From assembly GCA_036257565.1 (NCBI GenBank), contig DATAFH010000039.1:103574-167573 (forward strand): a stretch of 64,000 nt of DNA. Reading direction: 5' to 3'. This DNA is from DASSUW01 sp036257565. Lineage in GTDB: Bacteria > Actinomycetota > Thermoleophilia > Solirubrobacterales > Solirubrobacteraceae. Every line of letters begins with the position of its first letter. Position 1 is the first letter of the stretch. The notes under the pieces are model-generated. The model ran no database searches. It was not told the origin of the DNA and worked only from the letters and a program-made list of their open reading frames with translations. The translations under genes were made by a program, and so were the position numbers. This document shows positions 52,246-62,520 of the stretch, piece by piece.

Positions 52246-53325
52246 TCAGCGCTCCTTTGTGTACAGCGGCTTGGCCCGCACCTCGGCCTCCCGGGCCCGG
52301 CCGCGGACGTCGATCTCGATCGGGGTGCCCGGCTCCGCCTTCTCGGCCGGCACGTATGCCATGCCGATGCCCTGGCCCAGGCAGGGCGACATCGTGCCGG
52401 AGGTGACCTCGCCACCACCGACCACCGGGTTGCCCTGGCGGGCGATACCGGGGCTGGTCATCACGAACGGCACGAGCGTCTCGGCGGTGCCGCTCTCCCG
52501 CGCTGCGCGCACGGCGTCGGACCCGATGAAGCCCGTGTCCTCCTTGCAACACCAGCCGAGCCCGGCCTCGATCGGGCCGCGCTCCTCAATCAGGTCGTTG
52601 CCGTAGAGGTGGAAGCAGACCTCGAGCCGCAGCGTGTCGCGCGCGCCGAGCCCGGCGGGCACGGCGCCGCCTTCGAGGAGGGCATCCCAGACGGCGGGTG
52701 CGTGCTGGGGCGCGATCAGGAGCTCGACGCCGTCCTCGCCGGTGTAGCCGGTGCCGCACACGAGCACGTCGGGCGCGCCGGCCACGGTGAGGACGGTGGT
52801 CCGGAAGCGGCGCGGCAGCTCGCCGTCCGCAAGCGTGCCGACGAGCGCGCGGGCATCGGGGCCCTGCACGGCGAGCATCGCGTAGTCCGCCAGGCGGTCG
52901 TGCAGCTCGACGTCGAAGCCCTCGGCCTGCGCACGCATCCAGGCGAGGTCGCGCTCGTGGTTCGACGCGTTGGTGACGGTCAGGTAGCGGGCGGGCGCGA
53001 GGCGGTAGGTGAACAGGTCGTCGAGCACGCCGCCGTCCTCCCGGCACAGCACCGAGTACTGCGCGCCGTCGTCGGCGATCTTCGAGACGTCGTTGGAGAG
53101 CACGCGCTGGAGGAACGCCTCGGCGCCGGGGCCCGCGGTCTCCACCTCCCCCATGTGCGAGACGTCGAACACGCCCACGGTGCGACGCACGGCGACGTGC
53201 TCCTCGCGGATCCCGGTGTACTGCACCGGCATCTCCCACCCCGCGAACGGCACGAGCCTGGCGCCCGCCGCCACGTGGCGGTCGTAGAGCGGGGTGCGCT
53301 TGAGCGTCTCGGCACCGGCGGCCAT
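52246..53325 (-). CDS. gcvT: Aminomethyltransferase (T protein)
   Basis: 359 residues. Releases ammonia and transfers the methylene group to THF. Motifs: LVPFAGWEMPVQYTGI, GVFDVSHMGEVE, the catalytic Asp region YTGEDGVELLI, and LGARDTLRLEVCFHLYGNDL. First gene of gcvT-gcvH-gcvPA-gcvPB-thuA-dehydrogenase. Only 46 bases separate it from the upstream gene, so there is no room for a glycine riboswitch. Confidence 0.96.
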   Translation of the reverse strand: MAAGAETLKRTPLYDRHVAAGARLVPFAGWEMPVQYTGIREEHVAVRRTVGVFDVSHMGEVETAGPGAEAFLQRVLSNDVSKIADDGAQYSVLCREDGGVLDDLFTYRLAPARYLTVTNASNHERDLAWMRAQAEGFDVELHDRLADYAMLAVQGPDARALVGTLADGELPRRFRTTVLTVAGAPDVLVCGTGYTGEDGVELLIAPQHAPAVWDALLEGGAVPAGLGARDTLRLEVCFHLYGNDLIEERGPIEAGLGWCCKEDTGFIGSDAVRAARESGTAETLVPFVMTSPGIARQGNPVVGGGEVTSGTMSPCLGQGIGMAYVPAEKAEPGTPIEIDVRGRAREAEVRAKPLYTKER

Positions 53326-53371
53326 GCGGGAGCGGACCCTAGCAGCGGGTCCGGGCGCGGTTCGGGGTCTC

Positions 53372-55360
53372 TCAGGCGGTGGCGTGGAGCACGCGGTGGG
53401 CGTGCGCCTCGCACCAGGCTTCGACCACGGCCGGGTCGAACTGGCTGCCCGCGTGACGGCGCAGCTCGGCGAGCGCCTCGTCGGCCGTGCGGGCGGCCTG
53501 GTAGGGGCGTCCGGCGATCATCGCGGCGAAGGCATCGGCCACCGCCACGATGCGTGCGCCGAGCGCGATCTGCTCACCCGCCAGCGCGTCCGGGTAGCCC
53601 GTCCCGTCCCAGCGCTCGTGGCTCGCGCGCACGAGCCCGGCCACGCGCGTGAGCGCGGGCGCGGCAAGGATGATCCGCTCGCCGATCACCGGGTGGCGGC
53701 GGACGAACTCCCACTCCTCCTCGGTGAGCCGGCCGGGCTTGCCCAGGATGGCGTCGGGAATCGCGACCTTGCCGACGTCGTGCAGCTCGCTCGCGTGGCG
53801 CACCTGCTCGACCTCGTCGGACGGCAGGCCGAGGGCCTCGGCGGTGTCGGCCGCCAGCGCGACGGTCTCGGCGTGCGACCCGAGCTCGGGATGGCGCTCG
53901 GCGAGAGCCCGCAGCAGCACGTCCTTGCTCTGGCGGCCGGCAGACGTGCGGCCCGCGTGCTTGTTGGCGTACATCCGCTGGTCGGCGATCCGCAGCGCCT
54001 CGGCGGCCTCGCCGGCCTCGAGCGGCAGCGTGATCGAACCGTGCGAGCAGCCGATCGAGAAGCCGTCGCCCTGCTCGGACAGCGCGGCGGCGGCGCCGAG
54101 GACCATCGGCTCGATCGGCTCGCCCGAGGTCTCGAACAGCGCGCAGAACTCGTCGCCGCCCATGCGGAACGCCTGGCCGCGGCCGTCGAGGAAGGCGGCG
54201 AGGTTCCCGCCGAGGCGGACGAGCAGCGTGTCGCCGGCCGGATGGCCGAAGCTGTCGTTGTACTGCTTGAAGCCGTCGAGGTCGAAGAGCACGAGCACGA
54301 GCGGGCGCTCGGGACGGGCGTCCGTGAGCCGCGCGTCCAGCGTGCGGCTCAGCGCGCGGCGGTTGCCGAGGCCGGTGAGGACGTCGGTGAGCGCCTCGTC
54401 GCGCGAGGTGCGGAGCATGGCCACGTTCTCGCCGAAGGTCAGCGTGGCGCGCGCCATGACCGCGACGAGCGACGCCGCCGCCAGGCCGATGGCGAGCGCG
54501 TTGAGGCCGGTGAACCCGCCGTAGACGAGCAGCGCCAGGCCGATGAAGCCGAACGCGAGCGGCACGGCGATCACGCGCAGGCGCTCCTCGGCCGGCTGCG
54601 TGTCGCGCGGCGCGGGCCGCTGCCACGCGGCGGCGGCGATCAGCGTCAGCCCGACCCACCAGCCCGCGTCGAACCAGCCGCCCGCCTCGTAGGTCCCGGC
54701 CGAGGCCTTGACGAGATAGAGGGAGTCCGCGAGCCAGAATGTCGTGAGGCCGGCGGCGACCAGCACCCACGTACGGTCGAGGCGCCACCCGGTGCTCGCC
54801 AGCGCGCCGACGGCGAGCCCGAGCAGCACGAGGTCGAGCAGCGGGTAGGCCAGGCCGGTGGCGACGGCCAGCGGCGCCCCCTCGACGGTGTCGAGCACGG
54901 TCTCGAACACGATCGCGCCACTGAGCGCGGCGACGGCGAGCGCGGCGATGACGCCGTCGATCACGAAGCGGCGCGGCATCCCGCGGGCGCGGGAGCGGAG
55001 CAGGGCGATCGAGCCCGCCAGCACGAGCGGCGGGAACAGGAGGAAGCCGGCGTCGGCCGGCGAGGGCAGCGGCGGCGACGCATCCGTCCAGAGGAACGAC
55101 GTGTAGTAGATCTCGCCGAGCGACCAGGCGAGCAGGCCGGCCCCCATCAGCGCCCATGCGATCCGCTCCGGCCCGCGGGGCACGGACGGCACGCGCGCGA
55201 AGCAGATGGCCACGGCCGTCACGAGCACGATGTCGTGCGCGAAGCGCGAGAAGACCGGGCCTGCGTCGAGCTCCGGCGCGACGACGACCTTCAGCAGGTA
55301 CGCGGACACCCACACGGCGATCGCCGCGAAGAGCAGCCGTATCGGGCGCGGGGCAGTCAT
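53372..55360 (-). CDS. Membrane GGDEF/HD-GYP c-di-GMP protein
   Basis: 662 residues. About eight to ten helices (1-330), then a GGDEF domain with an intact RMGGDEFCALF site (about 400) and an HD-GYP domain with HDVGK (about 528) and DGTGYPDALAG (about 587). Both catalytic signatures look intact, so the protein could make and degrade c-di-GMP. No RxxD inhibitory site is seen five residues before GGDEF. It lies 51 bases after ftsZ and may be partly co-transcribed with it. Confidence 0.9.
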   Translation of the reverse strand: MTAPRPIRLLFAAIAVWVSAYLLKVVVAPELDAGPVFSRFAHDIVLVTAVAICFARVPSVPRGPERIAWALMGAGLLAWSLGEIYYTSFLWTDASPPLPSPADAGFLLFPPLVLAGSIALLRSRARGMPRRFVIDGVIAALAVAALSGAIVFETVLDTVEGAPLAVATGLAYPLLDLVLLGLAVGALASTGWRLDRTWVLVAAGLTTFWLADSLYLVKASAGTYEAGGWFDAGWWVGLTLIAAAAWQRPAPRDTQPAEERLRVIAVPLAFGFIGLALLVYGGFTGLNALAIGLAAASLVAVMARATLTFGENVAMLRTSRDEALTDVLTGLGNRRALSRTLDARLTDARPERPLVLVLFDLDGFKQYNDSFGHPAGDTLLVRLGGNLAAFLDGRGQAFRMGGDEFCALFETSGEPIEPMVLGAAAALSEQGDGFSIGCSHGSITLPLEAGEAAEALRIADQRMYANKHAGRTSAGRQSKDVLLRALAERHPELGSHAETVALAADTAEALGLPSDEVEQVRHASELHDVGKVAIPDAILGKPGRLTEEEWEFVRRHPVIGERIILAAPALTRVAGLVRASHERWDGTGYPDALAGEQIALGARIVAVADAFAAMIAGRPYQAARTADEALAELRRHAGSQFDPAVVEAWCEAHAHRVLHATA

Positions 55361-55411
55361 TACCGGCTCTTATCGGCCGGGTGCCTGCCGCGCCTGAGGA
55401 ATGTCGCTCGA

Positions 55412-56485
55412 TTACCTCAAAAACGGCGGGATATCGAGCTCGTCGTCGCCGATCTCAAGCGAGGAGCGCTGGCGGTCGTCGATCCGCGGTCCGCGGTCCC
55501 GCGGGCCGCGCTCGCGCTCGGCGCGCGTGGCGCGAAGGCCGGCGCGATCGAACCCGGTGGCGATCACCGTCACGCGGATCTCGTCGCCCAGCGCGTCGTC
55601 GATCACGGCGCCGAAGATGATGTTCGCGTTCGCGTCGGCCGCCGAGTGGATGATCTCCGCCGCCTCGTTGACCTCGAACAGCCCGAGGTCCTTGCCGCCG
55701 GTGATGTTGAGCAGGATGCCGCTGGCGCCCTCGACCGACTCCTCGAGCAGCGGCGACGACACCGCGGCCTTGGCCGCCTCGGCAGCGCGCGACTCGCCGG
55801 TCGCCTGCCCGATGCCCATCAGCGCCGAGCCGGCGTCCTGCATGATCGTGCGCACGTCCGCGAAGTCGAGGTTGATGAGGCCCGGGATCGTGATCAGGTC
55901 CGTGATGCCCTGGACGCCCTGCCGGAGCACGTTGTCGGCCTCGCGGAAGGCGTCGAGGATGCTCGTGCGGCGCTCGACGATCGAGAGCAGGCGCTCGTTC
56001 GGGATCACGATCAGCGTGTCGACCATCTCTCGGAGGCGGTCGATGCCCTCCTGCGCCTGGCGGGCCCGCTGGGAGCCCTCGAACTCGAACGGGCGCGTGA
56101 CGACCCCGACGGTCAGTGCGCCGATCTCGTTCTTGGCGATCTCGGCGATGACCGGCGCGGCGCCGGTACCGGTGCCGCCGCCCTCGCCAGCGGTGACGAA
56201 GACCATGTCCGCGCCCTTGAGCGCCTCCTTGATCTCGTCGCGCGACTCGGCGGCGGCGCCCTGGCCGATCTGCGGGTTGGCGCCGGCGCCCAGCCCCTTG
56301 GTGAGCTGGTGGCCGATGTTGAGCTTGATGTCGGCGTCCGTCATCTGGAGCGCCTGGTTGTCGGTGTTGCACGCGATGAACTCGACGCCGGAGAGCCCGG
56401 CATCGATCATCCGGTTCACGGCATTGGTTCCGGCGCCGCCGACGCCGACGACCTTGATGACTGCGAGATAACTTCCAGCTTCCAT
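55412..56485 (-). CDS. ftsZ: Cell division GTPase FtsZ
   Basis: 357 residues. Forms the Z-ring. Nucleotide-binding VGVGGAGTNAVNRMID, tubulin signature GGGTGTGAAPVIAEIA, T7 loop NLDFADVRTIM and the conserved C-terminal tail DIPPFLR, which binds partners. The variable linker is short and Arg/Asp rich. No ftsA precedes it, as usual in actinobacteria. The start MEAGSYLAVIKVVGVGG is normal. Confidence 0.97.
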   Translation of the reverse strand: MEAGSYLAVIKVVGVGGAGTNAVNRMIDAGLSGVEFIACNTDNQALQMTDADIKLNIGHQLTKGLGAGANPQIGQGAAAESRDEIKEALKGADMVFVTAGEGGGTGTGAAPVIAEIAKNEIGALTVGVVTRPFEFEGSQRARQAQEGIDRLREMVDTLIVIPNERLLSIVERRTSILDAFREADNVLRQGVQGITDLITIPGLINLDFADVRTIMQDAGSALMGIGQATGESRAAEAAKAAVSSPLLEESVEGASGILLNITGGKDLGLFEVNEAAEIIHSAADANANIIFGAVIDDALGDEIRVTVIATGFDRAGLRATRAERERGPRDRGPRIDDRQRSSLEIGDDELDIPPFLR

Positions 56486-56697
56486 GGTGTTCCGTCCGGA
56501 CCTCTACTTATAGTTGAGCGTTCGCGGACGCTCGGTCAGGGGCGCGGATTGTGGCACGTTACGGCGGCTTCCTGCCCGAAGTCAAAGAAACGCAACCCCC
56601 GCAAGTCCCCTTGCAGAGCGCCAAACTCTCGACCTTGAATCGAGAGTTGCCTCATTCTCACCCTACGGTTGAGGCTTGAGCGTAGGGGTCGGCGACC
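56486..56697 (-). promoter_or_regulatory. ftsZ leader region with several dyads
   Basis: The 212 bases upstream of ftsZ are the longest gap in the division cluster. They contain AACTCTCGA-N7-TCGAGAGTT (56624-56648), GCAAG-N4-CTTGC (56601-56614) and GAGCGT-N6-ACGCTC (56516-56533). A TATAAG sequence on the reverse strand lies near 56507-56512. These are likely promoter and regulator sites that uncouple ftsZ from ftsQ. No ORF is seen. Confidence 0.5.
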
Positions 56698-57465
56698 TCA
56701 CGGTTGAGGGGTGACCGGCGCGGTTTCAGGGCCAGCCGTCTGAGGCGTGGGCTCGGGGGTCTCCTGCGGGACGGGACCGAGGCCTCCGGCGGCGACGCGG
56801 CCGACCACGCGGAGGTCGAGATAGGTCGCGCCGGCGGCGCTCGGCGCGGCGAGCACACGGGCGGCGGCGGCCCATTTCGCGGCGGCATCGTCGCCGCTGC
56901 CGAAGACGAGCGGCGGGCCGTCGCGGAGGTCGGCGGTCAGTCCTTCGGGGCCGAAGTCGATCGTTTCGGCGCGCTCGCGCAGCTCGCGCGGCGCGGCGGC
57001 GGCGACGGCCACCGCGGCGCGCCTGCGCTCATCGGTGACCCGCCGGCCCCCGGGGACGGGCTCGTCGATCGAGGGCAGCGTGGGGTCGGCCTGCACGCCG
57101 GTGAGGACCACCCCGTCGGCCGAGACCGGCGTGCGGCGGCCTTCGGTCCCCAGCGCCGCGACCGGCCGGCGTTCGAGCACGCGGATGCGCAGCCCGTGCG
57201 GCAGGTCGCGCTCCACCTGGAGGCGCGCGACCGACCGGTACGGCGCGACCGCCTCGTCGAGCACGTCCCCGCGGACGCGCAGCGTGGTCATGTTGCGGGC
57301 GGCGTTCTCGAGCGCGGCCCGGACCGCCTCCCCCTCGCTCGTCGTCGTCCCGGTCACGTGGACCTCGGTCACCTGGGCGAGCGATGAGTTGCGCGCCCAC
57401 AACCACCCGCCCGTGAGCAGGCCGGCGACCAGGATCACCGCTAGGAAGCCGCGCAGCGGGGTCAT
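56698..57465 (-). CDS. ftsQ: Cell division protein FtsQ
   Basis: 255 residues. One N-terminal membrane helix (about 7-24), then a POTRA domain beginning QVTEVHVTGTTTSEGEAVRAAL, and the beta domain with RVLERRPVAAL and PVSADGVVL. A Pro/Thr-rich tail follows. Links early and late divisome proteins. It starts 24 bases after murC; murB, commonly found between them in actinobacteria, is not here. Confidence 0.92.
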   Translation of the reverse strand: MTPLRGFLAVILVAGLLTGGWLWARNSSLAQVTEVHVTGTTTSEGEAVRAALENAARNMTTLRVRGDVLDEAVAPYRSVARLQVERDLPHGLRIRVLERRPVAALGTEGRRTPVSADGVVLTGVQADPTLPSIDEPVPGGRRVTDERRRAAVAVAAAAPRELRERAETIDFGPEGLTADLRDGPPLVFGSGDDAAAKWAAAARVLAAPSAAGATYLDLRVVGRVAAGGLGPVPQETPEPTPQTAGPETAPVTPQP

Positions 57466-57489
57466 CCCGAGCGCCTTCGACGCGCGGGC

Positions 57490-58812
57490 TCAGACCCCTC
57501 CCGAAGGCGCGACAAGGCGGCGGCCGAGGGCGTCGACGTTCCCCGCTCCGAGGGTGAGGACGAGGTCGCCGGGTCGGAGCTCGGCGCGTAGGAACGCTTC
57601 GGCTGCGTCGAAGTCCGGCAGCCAGGCCACCCGGCGGCCCTCGGCGGCATCGGCGGCGGCAGCGGCGACGAGGCGGCCGGTGATGCCGGGGAAGTCCTCG
57701 GCGCGCTCGCGCGCGGGGTAGATGTCGATGACCACGACGAGGTCGGCGCGGGCGAGCGCGGCGCCGAACTCGCGGTGCTGGTGGCGCGTGCGGGAGAAGA
57801 GGTGCGGCTGGAAGACGGCGACGACGCGGCGCGGCCGGAGCGTCCGCGCGGCGGCGATCGTCGCCCGCACCTCGGTCGGATGGTGGGCGTAGTCGTCGAC
57901 CACCTGCGCACCGCCCGCGGTCACGCCGAGCCGCTCGAAGCGCCGGCCGGCGCCGCTGAAGTCGGCCAGCGCCGCGGCCGACACCTGCAGATCCGCCCCC
58001 GCGAGGCGGCACGCCGCCAGCGCGACGGCAGCGTTGCGCGCGTTGTGGACGCCGGGCACCGGCAGCGCGACCGGCACGCCGTCGAGCGTGAACCGCACGC
58101 CGCCGGGCTCGAGCTCCACGTCCTCGGGCCGTGCGACGCTCCCGCGGAAACGCGTGAGCCCCGGCTCGTCGCCGAGCACGACGTGCTCGGCGAGGTCGAC
58201 GAAGGCGCGGAAGGTGTCGTCGACGTCGCGCTGTGAAGCGTACGTCGCGTGGTGGTCGAGCTCGGCGTTCGTGAGCACCGCGATGGATGGTTCGAGGCGC
58301 AGCAGCGAGCGGTCGGACTCGTCCGCCTCGACCACGAGCCACTCCCCCGTCGCCCACCCCGCGTTCGATCCGGTCGAGCGGACCTCCCCTCCGACGAGGT
58401 AGCCGGGATCCATGCCGACCCCGCGCAGTGCGTGCACGATCATGCTCGACGTCGTCGTCTTCCCGTGGGTGCCGGTGACCGCGATCGTCGGCCGCAGGCG
58501 GGTGATCTCGCCGAGCAGCTCGGCCCGATGGAGCTCGCTCTGGCCGCGCTCGCGCGCGACGACCCGCTCGACGTTGTCGGCCGGGATCGCGCTCGAGACC
58601 ACGACCTCGGCCCCGCGCGGGACGTTGGCGGCCTCGTGCCCGGCGCGGACCTCGATCCCCGCCTCGCGCAGGTACGGCGAGTCGGCCGCGCGGTCAGAGC
58701 CCGTGACCTCGGCCCCGAGCGCCCGCGCCACCCGCGCCAGTCCGCTCATCCCGGCGCCGCCGATGCCGACGAAGTGCAGCCGGCGCCCGGCCCATGGGGT
58801 TGCGTCTGACAC
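57490..58812 (-). CDS. murC: UDP-N-acetylmuramate--L-alanine ligase
   Basis: 440 residues. Adds L-Ala to UDP-MurNAc. FVGIGGAGMSGLARVARALG (UDP site), ATP loop VTGTHGKTTTSSMIVHAL, VVEADESDRS, LTNAELDHHATYAS, GVHNARNAAVALAA and DDYAHHPTEVRATI are all present. Its murG neighbour is separated from it by the 3.7 kb recQ island. Confidence 0.96.
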   Translation of the reverse strand: MSDATPWAGRRLHFVGIGGAGMSGLARVARALGAEVTGSDRAADSPYLREAGIEVRAGHEAANVPRGAEVVVSSAIPADNVERVVARERGQSELHRAELLGEITRLRPTIAVTGTHGKTTTSSMIVHALRGVGMDPGYLVGGEVRSTGSNAGWATGEWLVVEADESDRSLLRLEPSIAVLTNAELDHHATYASQRDVDDTFRAFVDLAEHVVLGDEPGLTRFRGSVARPEDVELEPGGVRFTLDGVPVALPVPGVHNARNAAVALAACRLAGADLQVSAAALADFSGAGRRFERLGVTAGGAQVVDDYAHHPTEVRATIAAARTLRPRRVVAVFQPHLFSRTRHQHREFGAALARADLVVVIDIYPARERAEDFPGITGRLVAAAAADAAEGRRVAWLPDFDAAEAFLRAELRPGDLVLTLGAGNVDALGRRLVAPSGGV

Positions 58813-58895
58813 GGCGGGGGAGCCTAGCCCGCTACGTGACTCCAGCGAGCGTCAACCGCGGCTGGGTAGGGAGGCTGGGAAGCCGGCCGCGGTGT

Positions 58896-59009
58896 GGGTG
58901 CATAACGTCGACGTCGACATGCCCGCGCTCGCGAAGTCGACGTTAGGTGCCCTAGAGGGTGCATTTCGTCGTCGACCTCGCGAGAATCCGCATGACGATG
59001 TCGACGAAA
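58896..59009. repeat. GTCGAC-rich tandem inverted repeats
   Basis: Inside the 297-base gap upstream of murC, GTCGAC occurs five times in 100 bases (58907, 58913, 58936, 58971, 59000). TAACGTCGAC (58903-58912) pairs exactly with GTCGACGTTA (58936-58945); TTTCGTCG (58964-58971) pairs with CGACGAAA (59002-59009). Each unit starts GGGTGCAT (58896 and 58957). The outer AA/TT pairs of unit 1 are replaced by TT/AA in unit 2, so pairing is kept while sequence changes. No ORF. Confidence 0.75.
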
Positions 59010-59109
59010 CGATCCTTCCGCCGCGGCGCCGGCTCCCTCACTCTCCCTACCCGGCGCCGTTGACGTTCGCCCGCGCCACTGCTGACGCCGGCCCGAATAG
59101 GCTGCGCCC

Positions 59110-59484
59110 ATGAACGTCACCGGCGTCGACTTCATCACCGTCCCCACCCGCGACTACGACCGCGCGAGCGCGTTCTACGGCGGCACGCTCGGCCTGCCGC
59201 TCTCCAAGCGCTGGGGGAGCATGCCGGCCGGCGAGTTCGAGACCGGCACGCTGACGATCGCGGTCATGCAGTCCGACGCCTTCGGGCTGGAGTTCCAGCG
59301 GCACACCCACCCGATCGCGCTCCACGTCGATGACGTCGCCGCCGCGCGCGCCGAGCTCGAGGCGGCCGGTGTCGAGTTCGAGGGCGACATCGTCGACAGC
59401 GGCGTCTGCCACATGGCGTACTTCGCCGACCCCGACGGCAACGCGCTGATGTTCCACCACCGCTACGCGCCGCCGGCGGGCTAG
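59110..59484 (+). CDS. VOC-family (glyoxalase/bleomycin-resistance-like) protein
   Basis: 124 residues. Two beta-alpha-beta-beta-beta modules: ITVPTRDYDRASAFYGGTLGL at the start, and ALHVDDVAAARAELEAAGVEF with HMAYFADPDGNALMFHHR in the second half, with His and Glu/His positions suitable for a metal. Substrate unknown. First gene of the inserted island; its stop overlaps that of the convergent SRPBCC gene by 4 bases. Confidence 0.87.
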   Translation: MNVTGVDFITVPTRDYDRASAFYGGTLGLPLSKRWGSMPAGEFETGTLTIAVMQSDAFGLEFQRHTHPIALHVDDVAAARAELEAAGVEFEGDIVDSGVCHMAYFADPDGNALMFHHRYAPPAG

Positions 59485-59921
59485 CCGCCGGCGAGGCGCT
59501 CCGCGATCCGGTCGAAGAACTTCCCCCACCCCTGGGCGGCCCGCTCGTAGGCGTCCGGGGGCATCTCGCCGCGCTGCTCGAAGTGCATCTCGGTCCGCTC
59601 GTCGCCGAGGTCGAGCAGCACCACGGTGACGACCTCCCAGCGCTCCTCGCTCGGCTGGTCGCAGAGAGTGAAGACCAGGCGCTCCGGCTCCTGGACCTCC
59701 CGGTACTCGCCCGTCCAGTGGATCTCGCGGCGGTTCGGGCCGGCGAGCATCGTCAGCCGCAGGCGGCCGCCGGGCTGCACGTCCATGACGACGCTACCGA
59801 GCGGGACCTCGGCCTCCGGCCCGCCGAACCAGTCGGCGAACCGCTCTGGCTCGGTCCACTCCTGCCACACCCGCTCACGGGGAGCGTCGAACTCGCGGAC
59901 CACCTTGAAGCCGTCAGGCAT
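59481..59921 (-). CDS. SRPBCC (AHSA1-like) domain protein
   Basis: 146 residues. VVREFDAPRERVWQEWTEPERFADWFGG at the start and a closing WGKFFDRIAERLAGG helix are typical of the AHSA1/START-like hydrophobic-ligand fold. It overlaps the upstream ArsR-like gene by 8 bases; such regulator/SRPBCC pairs are common. The ligand and role are unknown. Confidence 0.87.
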   Translation of the reverse strand: MPDGFKVVREFDAPRERVWQEWTEPERFADWFGGPEAEVPLGSVVMDVQPGGRLRLTMLAGPNRREIHWTGEYREVQEPERLVFTLCDQPSEERWEVVTVVLLDLGDERTEMHFEQRGEMPPDAYERAAQGWGKFFDRIAERLAGG

Positions 59922-60252
59922 CGTCCCCGCGATCCTCCCCGGTTCGGAGCCGCTCGTCGAGCGCGTCGAAGCTCCCCTCCCAGAAGCCGCGGTAGTCGTC
60001 GAGCCATTCTGCGGCCTCCTTCAGGGCCACGCCCCGCAGCCGTGCCGGACGCAGCTGGGCGTTGCGGCCCCGCTCGATCAAGCCGGCGCGCTCGAGCACG
60101 CGCAGGTGCTTCGAGACCGCCTGGCCGGTGATCGGGAACGGCTCCGCCAGCTCGTTGACGGTCGCCTCGCCCTGGGCGAGCCGCGCCAGGATGGCGCGCC
60201 GTGTGGGATCCGCAAGCGCGGCGAACGTGAGGCTCACCTGGTCGACCGACAT
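59914..60252 (-). CDS. ArsR-family transcriptional repressor
   Basis: 112 residues, a winged helix: FAALADPTRRAILARLAQGEATVNELAEPF, recognition helix ITGQAVSKHLRVLERAGLIE, then the wing. No Cys metal site is present, so it is probably not a metal sensor. Divergent from the reductase gene across a 49-base gap with two matching palindromes that are its likely operators; it would then control both itself with the SRPBCC gene and the reductase. Confidence 0.9.
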   Translation of the reverse strand: MSVDQVSLTFAALADPTRRAILARLAQGEATVNELAEPFPITGQAVSKHLRVLERAGLIERGRNAQLRPARLRGVALKEAAEWLDDYRGFWEGSFDALDERLRTGEDRGDDA

Positions 60253-60257
60253 ATATC

Positions 60258-60287
60258 CAACTAGCTAGTTGCCCAACCCGACGGTTG
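60258..60287. promoter_or_regulatory. Two CAAC-N6-GTTG operator palindromes
   Basis: CAACTAGCTAGTTG (60258-60271) is a perfect 14-base palindrome, and CAACCCGACGGTTG (60274-60287) repeats the same CAAC-N6-GTTG frame with a C-G at the next positions. Centres are 16 bases apart. They lie between the divergent ArsR-like and reductase starts and overlap the promoter of the latter. Confidence 0.65.
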
Positions 60288-60289
60288 TA

Positions 60290-60295
60290 TATGAT
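60290..60295 (+). promoter_or_regulatory. -10 element of the reductase gene
   Basis: TATGAT matches the consensus at five of six positions and lies six bases before ATG 60302, so the transcript should start at or next to the start codon (leaderless). It abuts the second CAAC-N6-GTTG palindrome, a good site for repression. Confidence 0.5.
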
Positions 60296-60301
60296 ACCCG
60301 C

Positions 60302-60862
60302 ATGGCACGCATCATCGTTACCGAGTTCGTCTCCCTCGACGGCGTCATGGAGGATCCCGGCGGCAGCGAGGACTTCAAGCACGGCGGCTGGAGCTTCAAG
60401 TTCGACCGCGGCGACGAGGGCAATCAGTTCAAGGCCGACGAGACCATGAACGCCGACGCCATGCTGCTCGGCCGCAGGACGTACGAGGGCTTCGCGGACG
60501 CCTGGCCCCAGCGCGAGGGCGAGTTCGCGGACAAGTTCAACACCATGCCGAAGTACGTCGTGTCCTCGACGCTGCGGGACCCGCAGTGGACCAACACGAC
60601 CGTCCTCGACGGCGACGTGGCCCAGGCGGTCGCCGAGCTGCGCGACAAGCACGACGGCGACATCATCGTCCACGGCAGCGCCCAGCTCGCGCAGGCGCTG
60701 CTCGAGCACGACCTCGTCGACGAGCTACGGCTGATGGTCTTCCCGGTCGTGCTCGGCGCCGGCAAGCGGCTGATGGGCGAGATGAGCGACAAGCGGACGC
60801 TGCGGCTCGCCAGCTCGCAGGCGGTCGGCGAGGGCGTCCTGCTGCTGGTGTACGAGCGCTAG
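60302..60862 (+). CDS. Dihydrofolate-reductase-like (RibD C-terminal) family protein
   Basis: 186 residues from ATG 60302; an in-frame ATG at 60269 lies upstream of the -10 box. IIVTEFVSLDGVMEDPGG at the start, LLGRRTYEGFADAWP, KYVVSSTLRDPQW, IIVHGSAQLAQALLEHDLVDELRLMVFPVVLG: the YyaP/RibD-C family, NADPH-binding but with unknown substrate. Separate from the true RibD at 3.7 kb. Likely controlled by the divergent ArsR-like repressor. Confidence 0.88.
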   Translation: MARIIVTEFVSLDGVMEDPGGSEDFKHGGWSFKFDRGDEGNQFKADETMNADAMLLGRRTYEGFADAWPQREGEFADKFNTMPKYVVSSTLRDPQWTNTTVLDGDVAQAVAELRDKHDGDIIVHGSAQLAQALLEHDLVDELRLMVFPVVLGAGKRLMGEMSDKRTLRLASSQAVGEGVLLLVYER

Positions 60863-60900
60863 CCCGTTTCCTCGCGCGCCCGCTCGGGCAGGGATCGTCC

Positions 60901-62520
<1,620 letters not shown>

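Noticed and set aside
53326..53371. Glycine riboswitch upstream of gcvT
   Set aside because: The gap is 46 bases, too short for even one glycine aptamer.
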